A stretch of 9,221 nucleotides of DNA from Bacteroidota bacterium (lineage in GTDB: Bacteria; Bacteroidota; Bacteroidia; Bacteroidales; JADFUO01): contig JAUWKH010000051.1 of NCBI GenBank assembly GCA_030614305.1, positions 1-9,221 on the forward strand, given 5' to 3'. Under the pieces are notes generated by a model. That model was not told the origin of the DNA. It saw only the letters and a program-made list of their open reading frames with translations, and did no database searches. This document shows positions 1-6,308 of the stretch, piece by piece. Position 1 is the first letter of the stretch. Every line of letters begins with the position of its first letter. Both the position numbers and the translations under genes were made by a program.

Positions 1-167
1 ACAGGTTTGCAGGTGAGAACTATAATGCTCAGGCTTTAATCGCAGCTTTAAAAAGATTGTCTGTAAATAATCTCAGTAACCTGAAACCACATCCTGTTTA
101 TGTTTTCTTTTATTATTCACATCCACCGTTGTTGAAACGGCTAAATGCATTGAAGAAGTCTAAATAA
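1..167 (+). CDS. M48 family (Ste24-like) metallopeptidase, C-terminal fragment
   Basis: Only the last 54 codons are inside the window, read in the frame starting at base 3 and ending at a TAA at 165-167. The residues read RFAGENYNAQALIAALKRLS, then a NLSNLKPHP segment, YVFFYYSHPPLLKRLNAL and a lysine-rich end. The 'NLSxLxPHPxYxxxxYSHPPLxxRxxAL' pattern is the typical C-terminus of Ste24/CAAX-prenyl-protease-type M48 peptidases, integral membrane zinc proteases; the SHPP element closes the catalytic domain. The zinc-binding HExxH motif and the membrane helices lie upstream of the window and cannot be checked. It is the only plus-strand gene here and converges on the sugar transferase gene, with 35 bp between the two stop codons. 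The family call is from recognition of this tail alone. Confidence 0.8.
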   Translation, partial: RFAGENYNAQALIAALKRLSVNNLSNLKPHPVYVFFYYSHPPLLKRLNALKKSK

Positions 168-202
168 TTTTTAAGGATTTTTATTCAGAATAGGCTTAAT
201 TT

Positions 203-1012
203 TTACATATCACTTTTGCGGAAAATGACAGGTATAGTTTTAAAAATAATTTTAATATCACCCCAGAAAGAGGAGTTAATTGCATATTGATTATCAAGAT
301 TTTTCCTTTCTTCTTCCGATAAAATATTTTTCCCACCTAATTTAATCTGCCATGAACCTGTAATTCCGGCAGGCGCTAAAAATCTGAGAGCCCATTGATC
401 AGTTGTGAGCATTTCGGCTTCGTATAATGGTAGCGGGCGGTTACCAACTATCGACATATCACCTTTAAGTACATTAATAAATTGTGGAAACTCATCAAAG
501 TTAGTTCTTCTGATTATTTTACCTATTTTTGTTACTCTTGGATCGTTTTTAACTTTAAAAAATGTAGTTTGCGTTGAATGTAATTTCTTTTTCTGAAGAT
601 AAAGATTTTCACATATCTGATTACCGTCAATAAATAATAAAGGGGAACAGGGATATCCTAATTTTTTACATTCAGGACAAGTATCTTTTAGTTTGCTGGA
701 AGTATCTTTACTGTGCTTATTAATTAAATATTGATTTAATTCGGATAGTTCGGATCTTTTTTTATCCGACCCTAAGTACATTGAGCGGAATTTGTAAAAA
801 TTAAAAATGTCGTAACCTGTACCTACTCTTTTGGAAACATAAATAACCGGACCTTTTGAATCAATGCAAATAAGTAAAGCGATGATTAAAAGAAACGGAG
901 AGAGAATTATTAATATTATGGACGAGAAAATAACATCAAATATCCGTTTGGTGGTAGATATTCTGAAATCTTCAAAAGTTTCAAATTCTTCAACTTTGAA
1001 TTTATTTCTCAT
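203..1012 (-). CDS. Polyprenyl-phosphate sugar phosphotransferase (bacterial sugar transferase family) with a cysteine insertion
   Basis: This 269-residue protein belongs to the small monotopic phosphoglycosyl transferases (PglC/WcaJ-C-terminal type), which move a sugar-1-phosphate from a nucleotide sugar to undecaprenyl phosphate at the inner membrane and so start a surface glycan. Residues 23-50 form the membrane-inserted helix with the Ser-Pro break (S38-P39) typical of a re-entrant hairpin; the FYKFRSM motif is at 72-78. The catalytic core spans 157-193: DPRVTKIG, an Arg pair, the Asp-Glu dyad (D173-E174), then SIVGNRP. The tail (LAPAGITGSWQ, then EEERKNLDNQYA) is standard. Between the FRSM motif and DPRVT sits an extra stretch of about 75 residues holding C112, C115, C122 and C134. 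There is no N-terminal four-helix or CoA-binding-like domain, so it is the short class. ATG start; the donor sugar cannot be deduced. A possible -7 element lies just upstream at 1053-1060. Confidence 0.92.
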   Translation of the reverse strand: MRNKFKVEEFETFEDFRISTTKRIFDVIFSSIILIILSPFLLIIALLICIDSKGPVIYVSKRVGTGYDIFNFYKFRSMYLGSDKKRSELSELNQYLINKHSKDTSSKLKDTCPECKKLGYPCSPLLFIDGNQICENLYLQKKKLHSTQTTFFKVKNDPRVTKIGKIIRRTNFDEFPQFINVLKGDMSIVGNRPLPLYEAEMLTTDQWALRFLAPAGITGSWQIKLGGKNILSEEERKNLDNQYAINSSFWGDIKIIFKTIPVIFRKSDM

Positions 1013-1052
1013 TTTGCCGGAATGCTGATTTATATAGAAAGTTCACAAGCGT

Positions 1053-1060
1053 CAAATATA
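1053..1060 (-). promoter_or_regulatory. Possible -7 promoter element for the sugar transferase gene
   Basis: On the minus strand the octamer reads TATATTTG, an exact fit to the Bacteroidota -7 consensus TAnnTTTG, about 40 bp before the sugar transferase ATG. No TTTG is present at the expected -33 distance (only T-rich sequence), so the call is weak. The same octamer occurs before the ABC transporter gene. Confidence 0.35.
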
Positions 1061-1094
1061 AGAATTTTTATTTAATAAAAAATATTTAAAAGAT

Positions 1095-2171
1095 TTAATT
1101 AAAAAAATCATCAAGATTATAACCCTTGTCAAGTAATGATTTTTTAAATTTATAGTAAAAATTGTAAAGTGTTTCTGTTGAAATAGAATAAGTTACTCCG
1201 TAATTAATATTCTTTCTCAGGTGAACAAAAGTTTCGCCTTTATAAGGAGTATTTGGATTGTATAAAAATTCGTGACTGTCTTTAGATGGTTTCAAATAAT
1301 TTTCGTAATTGGCAGAAGCAGATTTTGCAATTCCAACTAATTCAAAATTAGGAACACCATCTTTAATTGCTAAAACAATTCCCCCGCTAAATCCTTTATT
1401 AAAGACCGCGTCAATTAAAAATGAACCGGATTTGATTTTATCAGGGTTACTTACAATGCCCCTTGTTATCATCTGAAAACCTAATGGATAGCCGATAATA
1501 TATGTAAAATTTCCCCACTCAAGTTTCTTTGATTTTCCAATAGGATAGGAAAATACATGAACCTGCTCGGAAGTTTGATCAACAGCTTTCCCTAAAATAA
1601 CAAGATCATTTTTGATATCCATTGCTAAAATTTCTAAATTTTCTCCTTTTGGAATTCCCTGTATAAAATTTTGTTGTTTTATTTTTATGGAAATAGTTTG
1701 AATATATTTATCAGTTTGATTATTATTTTCAAAGTAAGAAAAAATTGTATCAGGGAAATCAACTATATGTGCACATGTAAGTAATGCAATGCGTTGTTTG
1801 TCATAAAATATTACTGTGGCTGTTCCCGATACAGATTCATTTGAAGCATCTGTTCCAATTGTATTATTTTCTAAAGTCTCCGGTGTTAAGTTTATTTTTT
1901 GTATTTTACTTTCTACTGATAAAAAATATGTTTTGTAAAACACAAGGCTATTTATTTTTTTTACTGACTTTGATATTTCTTCCAACTGTCCCGAACAATT
2001 TTTATATGGAAATTCGCTGTCGTATTTGCCATCACTTAAAGTGGGATAAACCATCTTGTATGTTTTTTCTGTACAGCCACTTATTGTTAATATAAAAATC
2101 ATGGAGATTACAAACAGGTTAAATTGATTTTTAGTCTTTGCAGAAAATAAATTTGTTTTTGATAATTGCAT
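1095..2171 (-). CDS. Lipoprotein with trypsin-like serine protease domain
   Basis: I take the ATG at 2169-2171 as start (358 residues). The frame extends to a TTG at 2210, but that would add 13 residues before an already complete signal peptide. From the ATG there is a basic N-terminus, a hydrophobic stretch (LFVISMIFILTI) and a lipobox I-S-G-C with the modified Cys at residue 33, so the mature protein should be an exported lipoprotein. The rest looks like the trypsin/HtrA-type fold: an SGTATVIF strand, LLTCAH with catalytic His at 135, DIKNDLVILG with Asp at 189, IIGYPLGF, and KGFSGGIV with the nucleophilic Ser at 262. All three triad residues are present, so it is probably active. No PDZ domain is seen, so it is not a full DegP/HtrA. 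The substrate is unknown. It lies 46 bp downstream of the ABC permease gene and may be co-transcribed or use its own promoter. Confidence 0.8.
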   Translation of the reverse strand: MQLSKTNLFSAKTKNQFNLFVISMIFILTISGCTEKTYKMVYPTLSDGKYDSEFPYKNCSGQLEEISKSVKKINSLVFYKTYFLSVESKIQKINLTPETLENNTIGTDASNESVSGTATVIFYDKQRIALLTCAHIVDFPDTIFSYFENNNQTDKYIQTISIKIKQQNFIQGIPKGENLEILAMDIKNDLVILGKAVDQTSEQVHVFSYPIGKSKKLEWGNFTYIIGYPLGFQMITRGIVSNPDKIKSGSFLIDAVFNKGFSGGIVLAIKDGVPNFELVGIAKSASANYENYLKPSKDSHEFLYNPNTPYKGETFVHLRKNINYGVTYSISTETLYNFYYKFKKSLLDKGYNLDDFFN

Positions 2172-2197
2172 AGTAAGAATTTGTTGAAATGATAGTT

Positions 2198-2205
2198 CGA
2201 AGATA
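2198..2205 (-). promoter_or_regulatory. Possible -7-like element before the lipoprotein protease gene
   Basis: The minus strand reads TATCTTCG, one base from the Bacteroidota -7 consensus TAnnTTTG, about 27 bp before the chosen ATG of the lipoprotein gene. No TTTG is found at a proper -33 distance. The identical octamer occurs in the region upstream of dnaA (7953-7960). Weak evidence for separate transcription of the protease gene. Confidence 0.22.
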
Positions 2206-2217
2206 AACAATATTTAA

Positions 2218-3030
2218 TTAAAGATCTCTCTTTTTCAATATTAAATAAGTAAGGAAAGTAAATAATGCTGTATAGCCAATACAAACGGCAACATCAGTAA
2301 ATGCAATATAATCACGGAAATTAACCCCTACAAGCTGCATTAAAGCCGTATTAGGAATGTCAATCAGATTGCTTATAGCCCTTAAAGGCATATATTCATC
2401 AATTCCATCAGGCAATTTGTAAACAATTATCGGTTCAATAATATAATTATAAAGTAATAATAAACCTATTGCTAAACCTGATTTTTTAACTAAAAAACCT
2501 ATCAGAAGGGCAAATGTAAGGAAACTGAAAACTTCAAGAAAATAGGCAAAAATAAATACAAACTTGCTGAAAATGATTGTAACTGAAATATTTGATGAGT
2601 TGATAAAACCTAATATTAAACCGGTTATTATTATGAATAATGTAGCACCAAAACTTAGTAAAAATAAAAATTGCAGTTTGGATAAAAGAAAATCAAAGCG
2701 ACTCATTCCGGTAATAATGTTTTGGCGAATAGTTTTGAATGAGAATTCATTAGTGATAAAAATAATTACTACAACAGCAAGGAAAATTTTAAAGAAGCCA
2801 GCAATATATGTCAGGTTTTGCCAGATTTCGGGAAAGTTATAAATTGAAACCTTTGGAATCGAAATAGGTGAGGTCTTGCTTGCATTGGTTGATATTTCGT
2901 TTATTACACTTTGTACACCGAAAAATACCAGTCCTAACAATAAAACATACAAACCTGTAAGCACCCAGAATGTTTTATTAGTTACTATTTTTTTTAATTC
3001 TATTTTAAGCAGGTTTATCATCTTATTCAT
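2218..3030 (-). CDS. ABC-2 type transporter permease subunit
   Basis: This 270-residue integral membrane protein has about six hydrophobic segments (roughly residues 21-40, 75-93, 118-142, 150-178, 183-203 and 243-264). After the second segment comes the stretch NEFSFKTIRQNIITGMSR (94-111), which matches the cytoplasmic 'E-x-x-x-xT-x-R-x-x-x-x-x-G-x-x-R' coupling element of ABC-2 permeases of the BcrB/lantibiotic-immunity kind. It would form the membrane channel of an exporter, presumably as a dimer or with a second copy, together with the ATPase encoded immediately upstream. The ATG at 3028-3030 overlaps the ATPase stop codon (3023-3025) by 8 bp, a sign of translational coupling; an in-frame ATG three codons later (3019-3021) is an alternative start. 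The substrate is not evident. The gene ends in TAA 46 bp before the lipoprotein protease ATG. Confidence 0.88.
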   Translation of the reverse strand: MNKMINLLKIELKKIVTNKTFWVLTGLYVLLLGLVFFGVQSVINEISTNASKTSPISIPKVSIYNFPEIWQNLTYIAGFFKIFLAVVVIIFITNEFSFKTIRQNIITGMSRFDFLLSKLQFLFLLSFGATLFIIITGLILGFINSSNISVTIIFSKFVFIFAYFLEVFSFLTFALLIGFLVKKSGLAIGLLLLYNYIIEPIIVYKLPDGIDEYMPLRAISNLIDIPNTALMQLVGVNFRDYIAFTDVAVCIGYTALFTFLTYLILKKRDL

Positions 3031-3916
3031 TAAGTTGTTCTAAAAAGTATTTTTCCAGTGTTTTTTTTCTTATTGTTAAATGAGATAAAACGATTCCTTT
3101 TTTAAAAAGGAAATTATTTAAGTCGGTACTGCTTGCTTTTTTATCAAGTTTTACTGTTAATTTATCGCCCTGTCGCATAACGGATTTTACAATATCACAA
3201 TTATTAATTGTAACATAAAGTTCTTCCAAATTTTCTGATGATATTTCAACGGTGCCGGATTCGTTTAAAACATCCTCTACTTTGCCGGAAGATAATTTCC
3301 TGCCTTTTTCTAAAATTGCAACATGAGTACAGGTTTTTTGCACTTCATCCAATAAGTGGCTTGCTAATAATATTGTTATTCCTTCGGAAGCAACAGTAAG
3401 TATTAATTCTCTGATTTCGGCAATTCCTTGAGGGTCAAGTCCATTTGTAGGTTCATCAAAAATAAGAGCCTGAGGATTACCTAAAAGGGCAGCAGCAATA
3501 GCCAGCCTTTGTTTCATACCTAAAGAATATGTTTTAAACTTACTGTTTTTACGCTCCATTAAATCAACAATATTTATAACTCTGTCAATATCATTGTAAG
3601 GAATGCCTTTAATATCCGCAATTATCTTAAGATTTCTAACAGCAGAAAGGTAGGGGTAAAAGATAGGTGATTCAATTATGGAACCTACTTTTTTCCGTTC
3701 GTATTTTGTAGGAGTTTTTCCAAACCATTGGAAATAACCGCTATCGGGATTGATGACATCAAGAATTATCCCAAGTGTAGTGGTTTTACCACTTCCGTTA
3801 GGACCGAGTATTCCGAAAACATTTCCTTTCTCAACTTCCAGACTAAGTTCATCAACAGCTTTAATCCTCCCAAAACGTTTTGAAATTTTATTTAATGATA
3901 AAACAATTTCACTCAA
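3023..3916 (-). CDS. ABC transporter ATP-binding subunit, BcrA/LanF-like with an E-loop
   Basis: The 297-residue protein has a complete nucleotide-binding domain: Walker A GPNGSGKT (38-45), signature motif YSLGMKQR (130-137), Walker B LIFDEP (151-156), D-loop NGLDPQG (158-164) and switch His187. The position of the Q-loop glutamine is Glu82 (GSIIESPIFYP), the 'E-loop' variant known from lantibiotic-immunity type ATPases, and the YSLGMKQR signature also fits the BcrA/NatA group. A C-terminal extension of about 75 residues (220-297) is usual for these exporters. It should hydrolyse ATP at the cytoplasmic face and power the permease encoded next to it (8-bp overlap). No ATG begins this frame near the conserved N-terminus; the best start is a TTG at 3914-3916, placing SEIVLSLNKISKRFG at the expected position. 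A good candidate promoter lies directly upstream. Confidence 0.92.
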   Translation of the reverse strand: MSEIVLSLNKISKRFGRIKAVDELSLEVEKGNVFGILGPNGSGKTTTLGIILDVINPDSGYFQWFGKTPTKYERKKVGSIIESPIFYPYLSAVRNLKIIADIKGIPYNDIDRVINIVDLMERKNSKFKTYSLGMKQRLAIAAALLGNPQALIFDEPTNGLDPQGIAEIRELILTVASEGITILLASHLLDEVQKTCTHVAILEKGRKLSSGKVEDVLNESGTVEISSENLEELYVTINNCDIVKSVMRQGDKLTVKLDKKASSTDLNNFLFKKGIVLSHLTIRKKTLEKYFLEQLNE

Positions 3917-3935
3917 TGTTATTAATTTTGAAATG

Positions 3936-3963
3936 CAAATATATGGTTTTTATTTTATCCAAA
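3936..3963 (-). promoter_or_regulatory. Candidate Bacteroidota-type promoter of the ABC exporter operon
   Basis: On the minus strand a TTTG (3960-3963) is followed after 16 bp by TATATTTG (3936-3943). This matches the Bacteroidota primary sigma pattern TTTG / TAnnTTTG; the spacing is slightly shorter than usual. Transcription would begin a few bases further on, giving a very short leader before the TTG start at 3916. It sits in the 108-bp gap after the methyltransferase gene, where a new operon is expected to start. It is the best promoter candidate in the window. Confidence 0.5.
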
Positions 3964-4024
3964 GGGTTCATCGGAAAACTTGATTTAATAATTTTATAGA
4001 CGATTAAAACAGGAAAATATTACA

Positions 4025-4735
4025 TTAATATAAAAGAAAAACTGTTGGCCTTTTGTGAATATCAGGGGGATTTTTGCTCCATTCTGCAATAGTTTTAGTT
4101 ATAATAAATTCATTTTTAAGTGTTATATCGCATGCAATACAAAGTAATGTTTTTTTATTACATGTTTCAATTATTGAATCAAAAAGTTGTTTATTGCGAT
4201 AAGGGGTTTCAATAAAAATCTGGGTTTGATCTTTTTGTTGTGCCTCTTTTTCAAGAGTTTTGATTTTATTAATTTTAAGATGTTTTTTAATAGGCAAATA
4301 ACCGTGAAACACAAAATTTTGTCCGTTAAAACCCGAAGCCATTAAAGCTAAAAGAATTGAAGAAGGTCCAACCAAAGGAATAATCCTGATGTTTTTCTGA
4401 TGAGCCATTTTAACTATCTCGGCTCCGGGGTCTGCAATACATGGTGTACCTGCTTCGGAAAGAAGTCCGATATCTTTTCCTTTATCTGTTGAGTTTAAAT
4501 ACGATGATATTTCGGTTTGATCGCTGTGTTTGTTAAGAATATGAAATGTAATATTGTCAAAAGATTTTTTAAAACCTGTTTTTTTTAAAAAACGCCTGGC
4601 AGTTCTTATGTTTTCAACAATAAATTCATCCAACCGATTAATAATTATCGAATTATATTCAGGAATAATATTGTTAAGTTTGCTGTTGCCTAATGAAGAT
4701 GGGATTAAATATAGTTTGCCTTTTAATTTGTCCAT
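4025..4735 (-). CDS. SAM-dependent methyltransferase, short RsmI-like (tetrapyrrole methylase fold)
   Basis: This 236-residue protein carries the tetrapyrrole-methylase fold shared with RsmI, the 16S rRNA C1402 2'-O-ribose methyltransferase. Seen in order: KLYLIPSSLGN (7-17, equivalent to 'LYLVPTPIGN' of RsmI), DEFIVENIRTARRFLKK (36-52), GLLSEAGTPCIADPGA (90-105, the SAM-side loop 'GTPxIxDPG'), IIPLVGPSS (118-126), FHGYLP (143-148), FIETPYR (174-180) and the end KRPTVFLLY. RsmI proper is about 280-290 residues with an extra C-terminal domain; this version ends straight after the methylase domain, like the common short paralogue of Bacteroidota, whose substrate is not settled as far as I know. 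ATG start at 4733-4735, only 3 bp after the dehydratase stop codon, so translational coupling is likely. It is the last gene of the cluster that follows dnaA. Confidence 0.88.
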   Translation of the reverse strand: MDKLKGKLYLIPSSLGNSKLNNIIPEYNSIIINRLDEFIVENIRTARRFLKKTGFKKSFDNITFHILNKHSDQTEISSYLNSTDKGKDIGLLSEAGTPCIADPGAEIVKMAHQKNIRIIPLVGPSSILLALMASGFNGQNFVFHGYLPIKKHLKINKIKTLEKEAQQKDQTQIFIETPYRNKQLFDSIIETCNKKTLLCIACDITLKNEFIITKTIAEWSKNPPDIHKRPTVFLLY

Positions 4736-4738
4736 TAT

Positions 4739-5707
4739 TTATTTATTTTGCCAAGGAAGATTGTTCAGGTCAATGTTTCCTCCGGATAATATTATAACTA
4801 CATTTTTTCTATGATAATTAAATTTATTTTCAAGTAAGGCAGCAACAGGAACTGCAGAAGAGGGTTCAATGATTATTTTCATTCTTTCCCATATTAGTTT
4901 CATTGACTCAATAATTGATTTTTCTCTGACAGTAACAATTCCGTGAACATATTTGCGGATTATAGGGTAGGTGAGTGTTCCAAGAGAAGTAAGCAGACCG
5001 TCGGCAATAGTATTTGGATTTATTGATGGTATAAATTTATTCTGGTAAAATGACAGATATGCATCATTGGCTTGTTCTGGTTCTGCTGCAATTACTTTTG
5101 TTGATGGTGAAAAAAAGTAAGTTGATAAAGCTGTTCCACTTAAGAGTCCGCCGCCTCCTACGGGAGTAAGTATAAAATCGGGATTATTTACTTCGTTAAA
5201 AATTTCTTTTGCTACTGTCGCCTGACCTGAAATTATCCTGTAATCATTATAAGGATGGATTTCAGTTGCATTGGTTTCTTGAATAATTTTGATTAATGTT
5301 TCTTCTCTTGCTTTAAGATTAGGTTTGCAGAATGTAATAATACCTCCATAGTTTTTAACTGCCGATATTTTAACTTCCGGCGAGTTTTCAGGCATAACAA
5401 TATATGCTTTTGTTTTTCTAAGACTGGCTGCTCTTGCAAGTGCCTGAGCGTGATTACCTGATGAATGTGTTGCAACACCTTTTTTTAAATTTTCTGCAGA
5501 AAGAGAAAAAACCGCATTTATTGCACCTCTTGATTTAAATGATCCGGCTTTTTGAAAATTTTCACATTTAAAAAATATTTTGGCATTAAATATTTTGTTA
5601 ATGCTTAAAGAAGTCAATACAGGTGTTTGATGAGTATAATTATTTATTCTTTTGGCAGACTGTAGAATAGCATTTGCATCGGGAAATTTATTAGTATAGA
5701 ACTTCAA
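4739..5707 (-). CDS. PLP-dependent threonine/serine dehydratase or serine racemase-like enzyme
   Basis: The 322-residue protein is a fold-type II PLP enzyme of the threonine ammonia-lyase/serine racemase group. The Schiff-base lysine is K58 in KAGSFKSRGA; SSGNHAQ (82-88) includes S83, equivalent to the re-face acid/base serine of serine racemase; the cofactor phosphate loop is GGGG (184-187); SGGN (308-311) closes the active site. E209, A213 and D215 in AAEPEQANDA match the divalent-metal site of serine racemase. There is no C-terminal ACT domain, so isoleucine feedback control as in biosynthetic IlvA is not expected. Deamination of L-threonine/L-serine to the 2-oxo acid, serine racemization or hydroxyaspartate breakdown are all possible, and sequence alone does not separate them. 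The start must be TTG at 5705-5707: an in-frame TAA lies immediately before it and the next Met is at residue 105. It is 20 bp after the phosphatase-like gene and 3 bp before the methyltransferase. Confidence 0.9.
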   Translation of the reverse strand: MKFYTNKFPDANAILQSAKRINNYTHQTPVLTSLSINKIFNAKIFFKCENFQKAGSFKSRGAINAVFSLSAENLKKGVATHSSGNHAQALARAASLRKTKAYIVMPENSPEVKISAVKNYGGIITFCKPNLKAREETLIKIIQETNATEIHPYNDYRIISGQATVAKEIFNEVNNPDFILTPVGGGGLLSGTALSTYFFSPSTKVIAAEPEQANDAYLSFYQNKFIPSINPNTIADGLLTSLGTLTYPIIRKYVHGIVTVREKSIIESMKLIWERMKIIIEPSSAVPVAALLENKFNYHRKNVVIILSGGNIDLNNLPWQNK

Positions 5708-5727
5708 TTATAATTGAATTAAAATGT

Positions 5728-6180
5728 TTAAGATAATAATTCGGAAATTTTTTCGCAGGCTTCATCAATTATGTCATATACTTCGTTAAGACCTTTCTTT
5801 CCGCTAGAATAAGGATTTGGAACTGGTTTATTTTTACCTTTAATGACACTTAAAATATATTCTATTTTATTCTTATCATCATCATTTCGTGTAAAGTACA
5901 TAGCCTCATTATAACTTTTTGATTCCATTACATAAATTTTGTCAAATTTGTCAAAGTCTTCAGACGTAAAAAGCCTGGCAATATTATTCGAAATATCAAT
6001 ACCATGTTTTGAAGCTACTTCAACAATTCCTTTTTCAGGTTTTTCATTTATACGGTATGGTTCAAATCCTGCTGATTCAATAACTATATCAATATTTCTT
6101 TTTTTTAATTTGTCTTTTAGAAGTCCTTTAGCTAATGGAGATCGGCAAATATTACCTAAACTCAAAAATAAAATTTTCAT
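5728..6180 (-). CDS. Low-molecular-weight protein-tyrosine-phosphatase homologue, predicted catalytically inactive
   Basis: The full-length 150-residue protein aligns with the LMW-PTP family: N-terminal P-loop MKILFLSLGNICRSP, then ESAGFEP (35-41), EVASKHGIDISNNIAR (54-69), FDKFDKIYVMESKSYNEA (76-93), PVPNPYSSGKKGLNEVYDIIDEAC (119-142). In active enzymes the P-loop is C-x5-R-S and the loop near the end is DPY. Here the nucleophilic Cys is Ser7 (codon AGT) and the general-acid Asp is Asn122 (codon AAT); each is one base from the usual codon. The phosphate-binding Arg13, the second Cys (C12) and the loop glycine/asparagine residues are kept. The 'PDPR' element after the SAG motif and the Asp of the usual 'MD' pair (here Met-Glu) have also changed. 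I infer a folded pseudophosphatase that may still bind phosphate or phosphotyrosine. ATG start; 128 bp after dnaA and 20 bp before the dehydratase. Confidence 0.88.
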   Translation of the reverse strand: MKILFLSLGNICRSPLAKGLLKDKLKKRNIDIVIESAGFEPYRINEKPEKGIVEVASKHGIDISNNIARLFTSEDFDKFDKIYVMESKSYNEAMYFTRNDDDKNKIEYILSVIKGKNKPVPNPYSSGKKGLNEVYDIIDEACEKISELLS

Positions 6181-6308
6181 AGTAAAATATTAGTTATATT
6201 ATGTTTTCAGACTAGTTTTATAATTATTTATCTATATTTATTAGATTTTCCAATAAAAAATAAAGGTAAATAAAATTTCTGAATAAAGCAAGAAAATAAT
6301 TAAAAATA
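6181..6308. other. Gap between dnaA and the phosphatase-like gene
   Basis: This 128-bp stretch is almost pure A/T. I find no TAnnTTTG element, no GC-containing hairpin followed by a T-tract and no ORF. It may hold a degenerate promoter or simply be the spacer of a dnaA transcript that continues into the next three genes. Confidence 0.4.

Noticed and set aside
168..202. Bidirectional terminator between the convergent M48 and sugar transferase genes
   Set aside because: A terminator is expected here, but only a 5-bp TTAAG/CTTAA pairing with a long loop is visible; not enough to annotate.
405..596. Plus-strand ORF inside the sugar transferase gene
   Set aside because: It lies entirely antisense to a strongly conserved catalytic domain and its product resembles nothing; a shadow frame. 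The same reasoning removes the other antisense ORFs at 1784-2095, 2564-2842, 3750-3983, 4554-4814, 5939-6193 and 8903-9148, and the same-strand frame at 5293-5478.
5728..6180. Arsenate reductase (ArsC, thioredoxin-linked) instead of an LMW-PTP
   Set aside because: ArsC shares the fold but also needs the P-loop Cys and a C-terminal redox Cys pair; neither is present, and the PxPY loop fits LMW-PTP better.
6181..6308. Promoter for the phosphatase-like gene
   Set aside because: No TAnnTTTG octamer or near match with a spaced TTTG is present; read-through from dnaA is equally possible.
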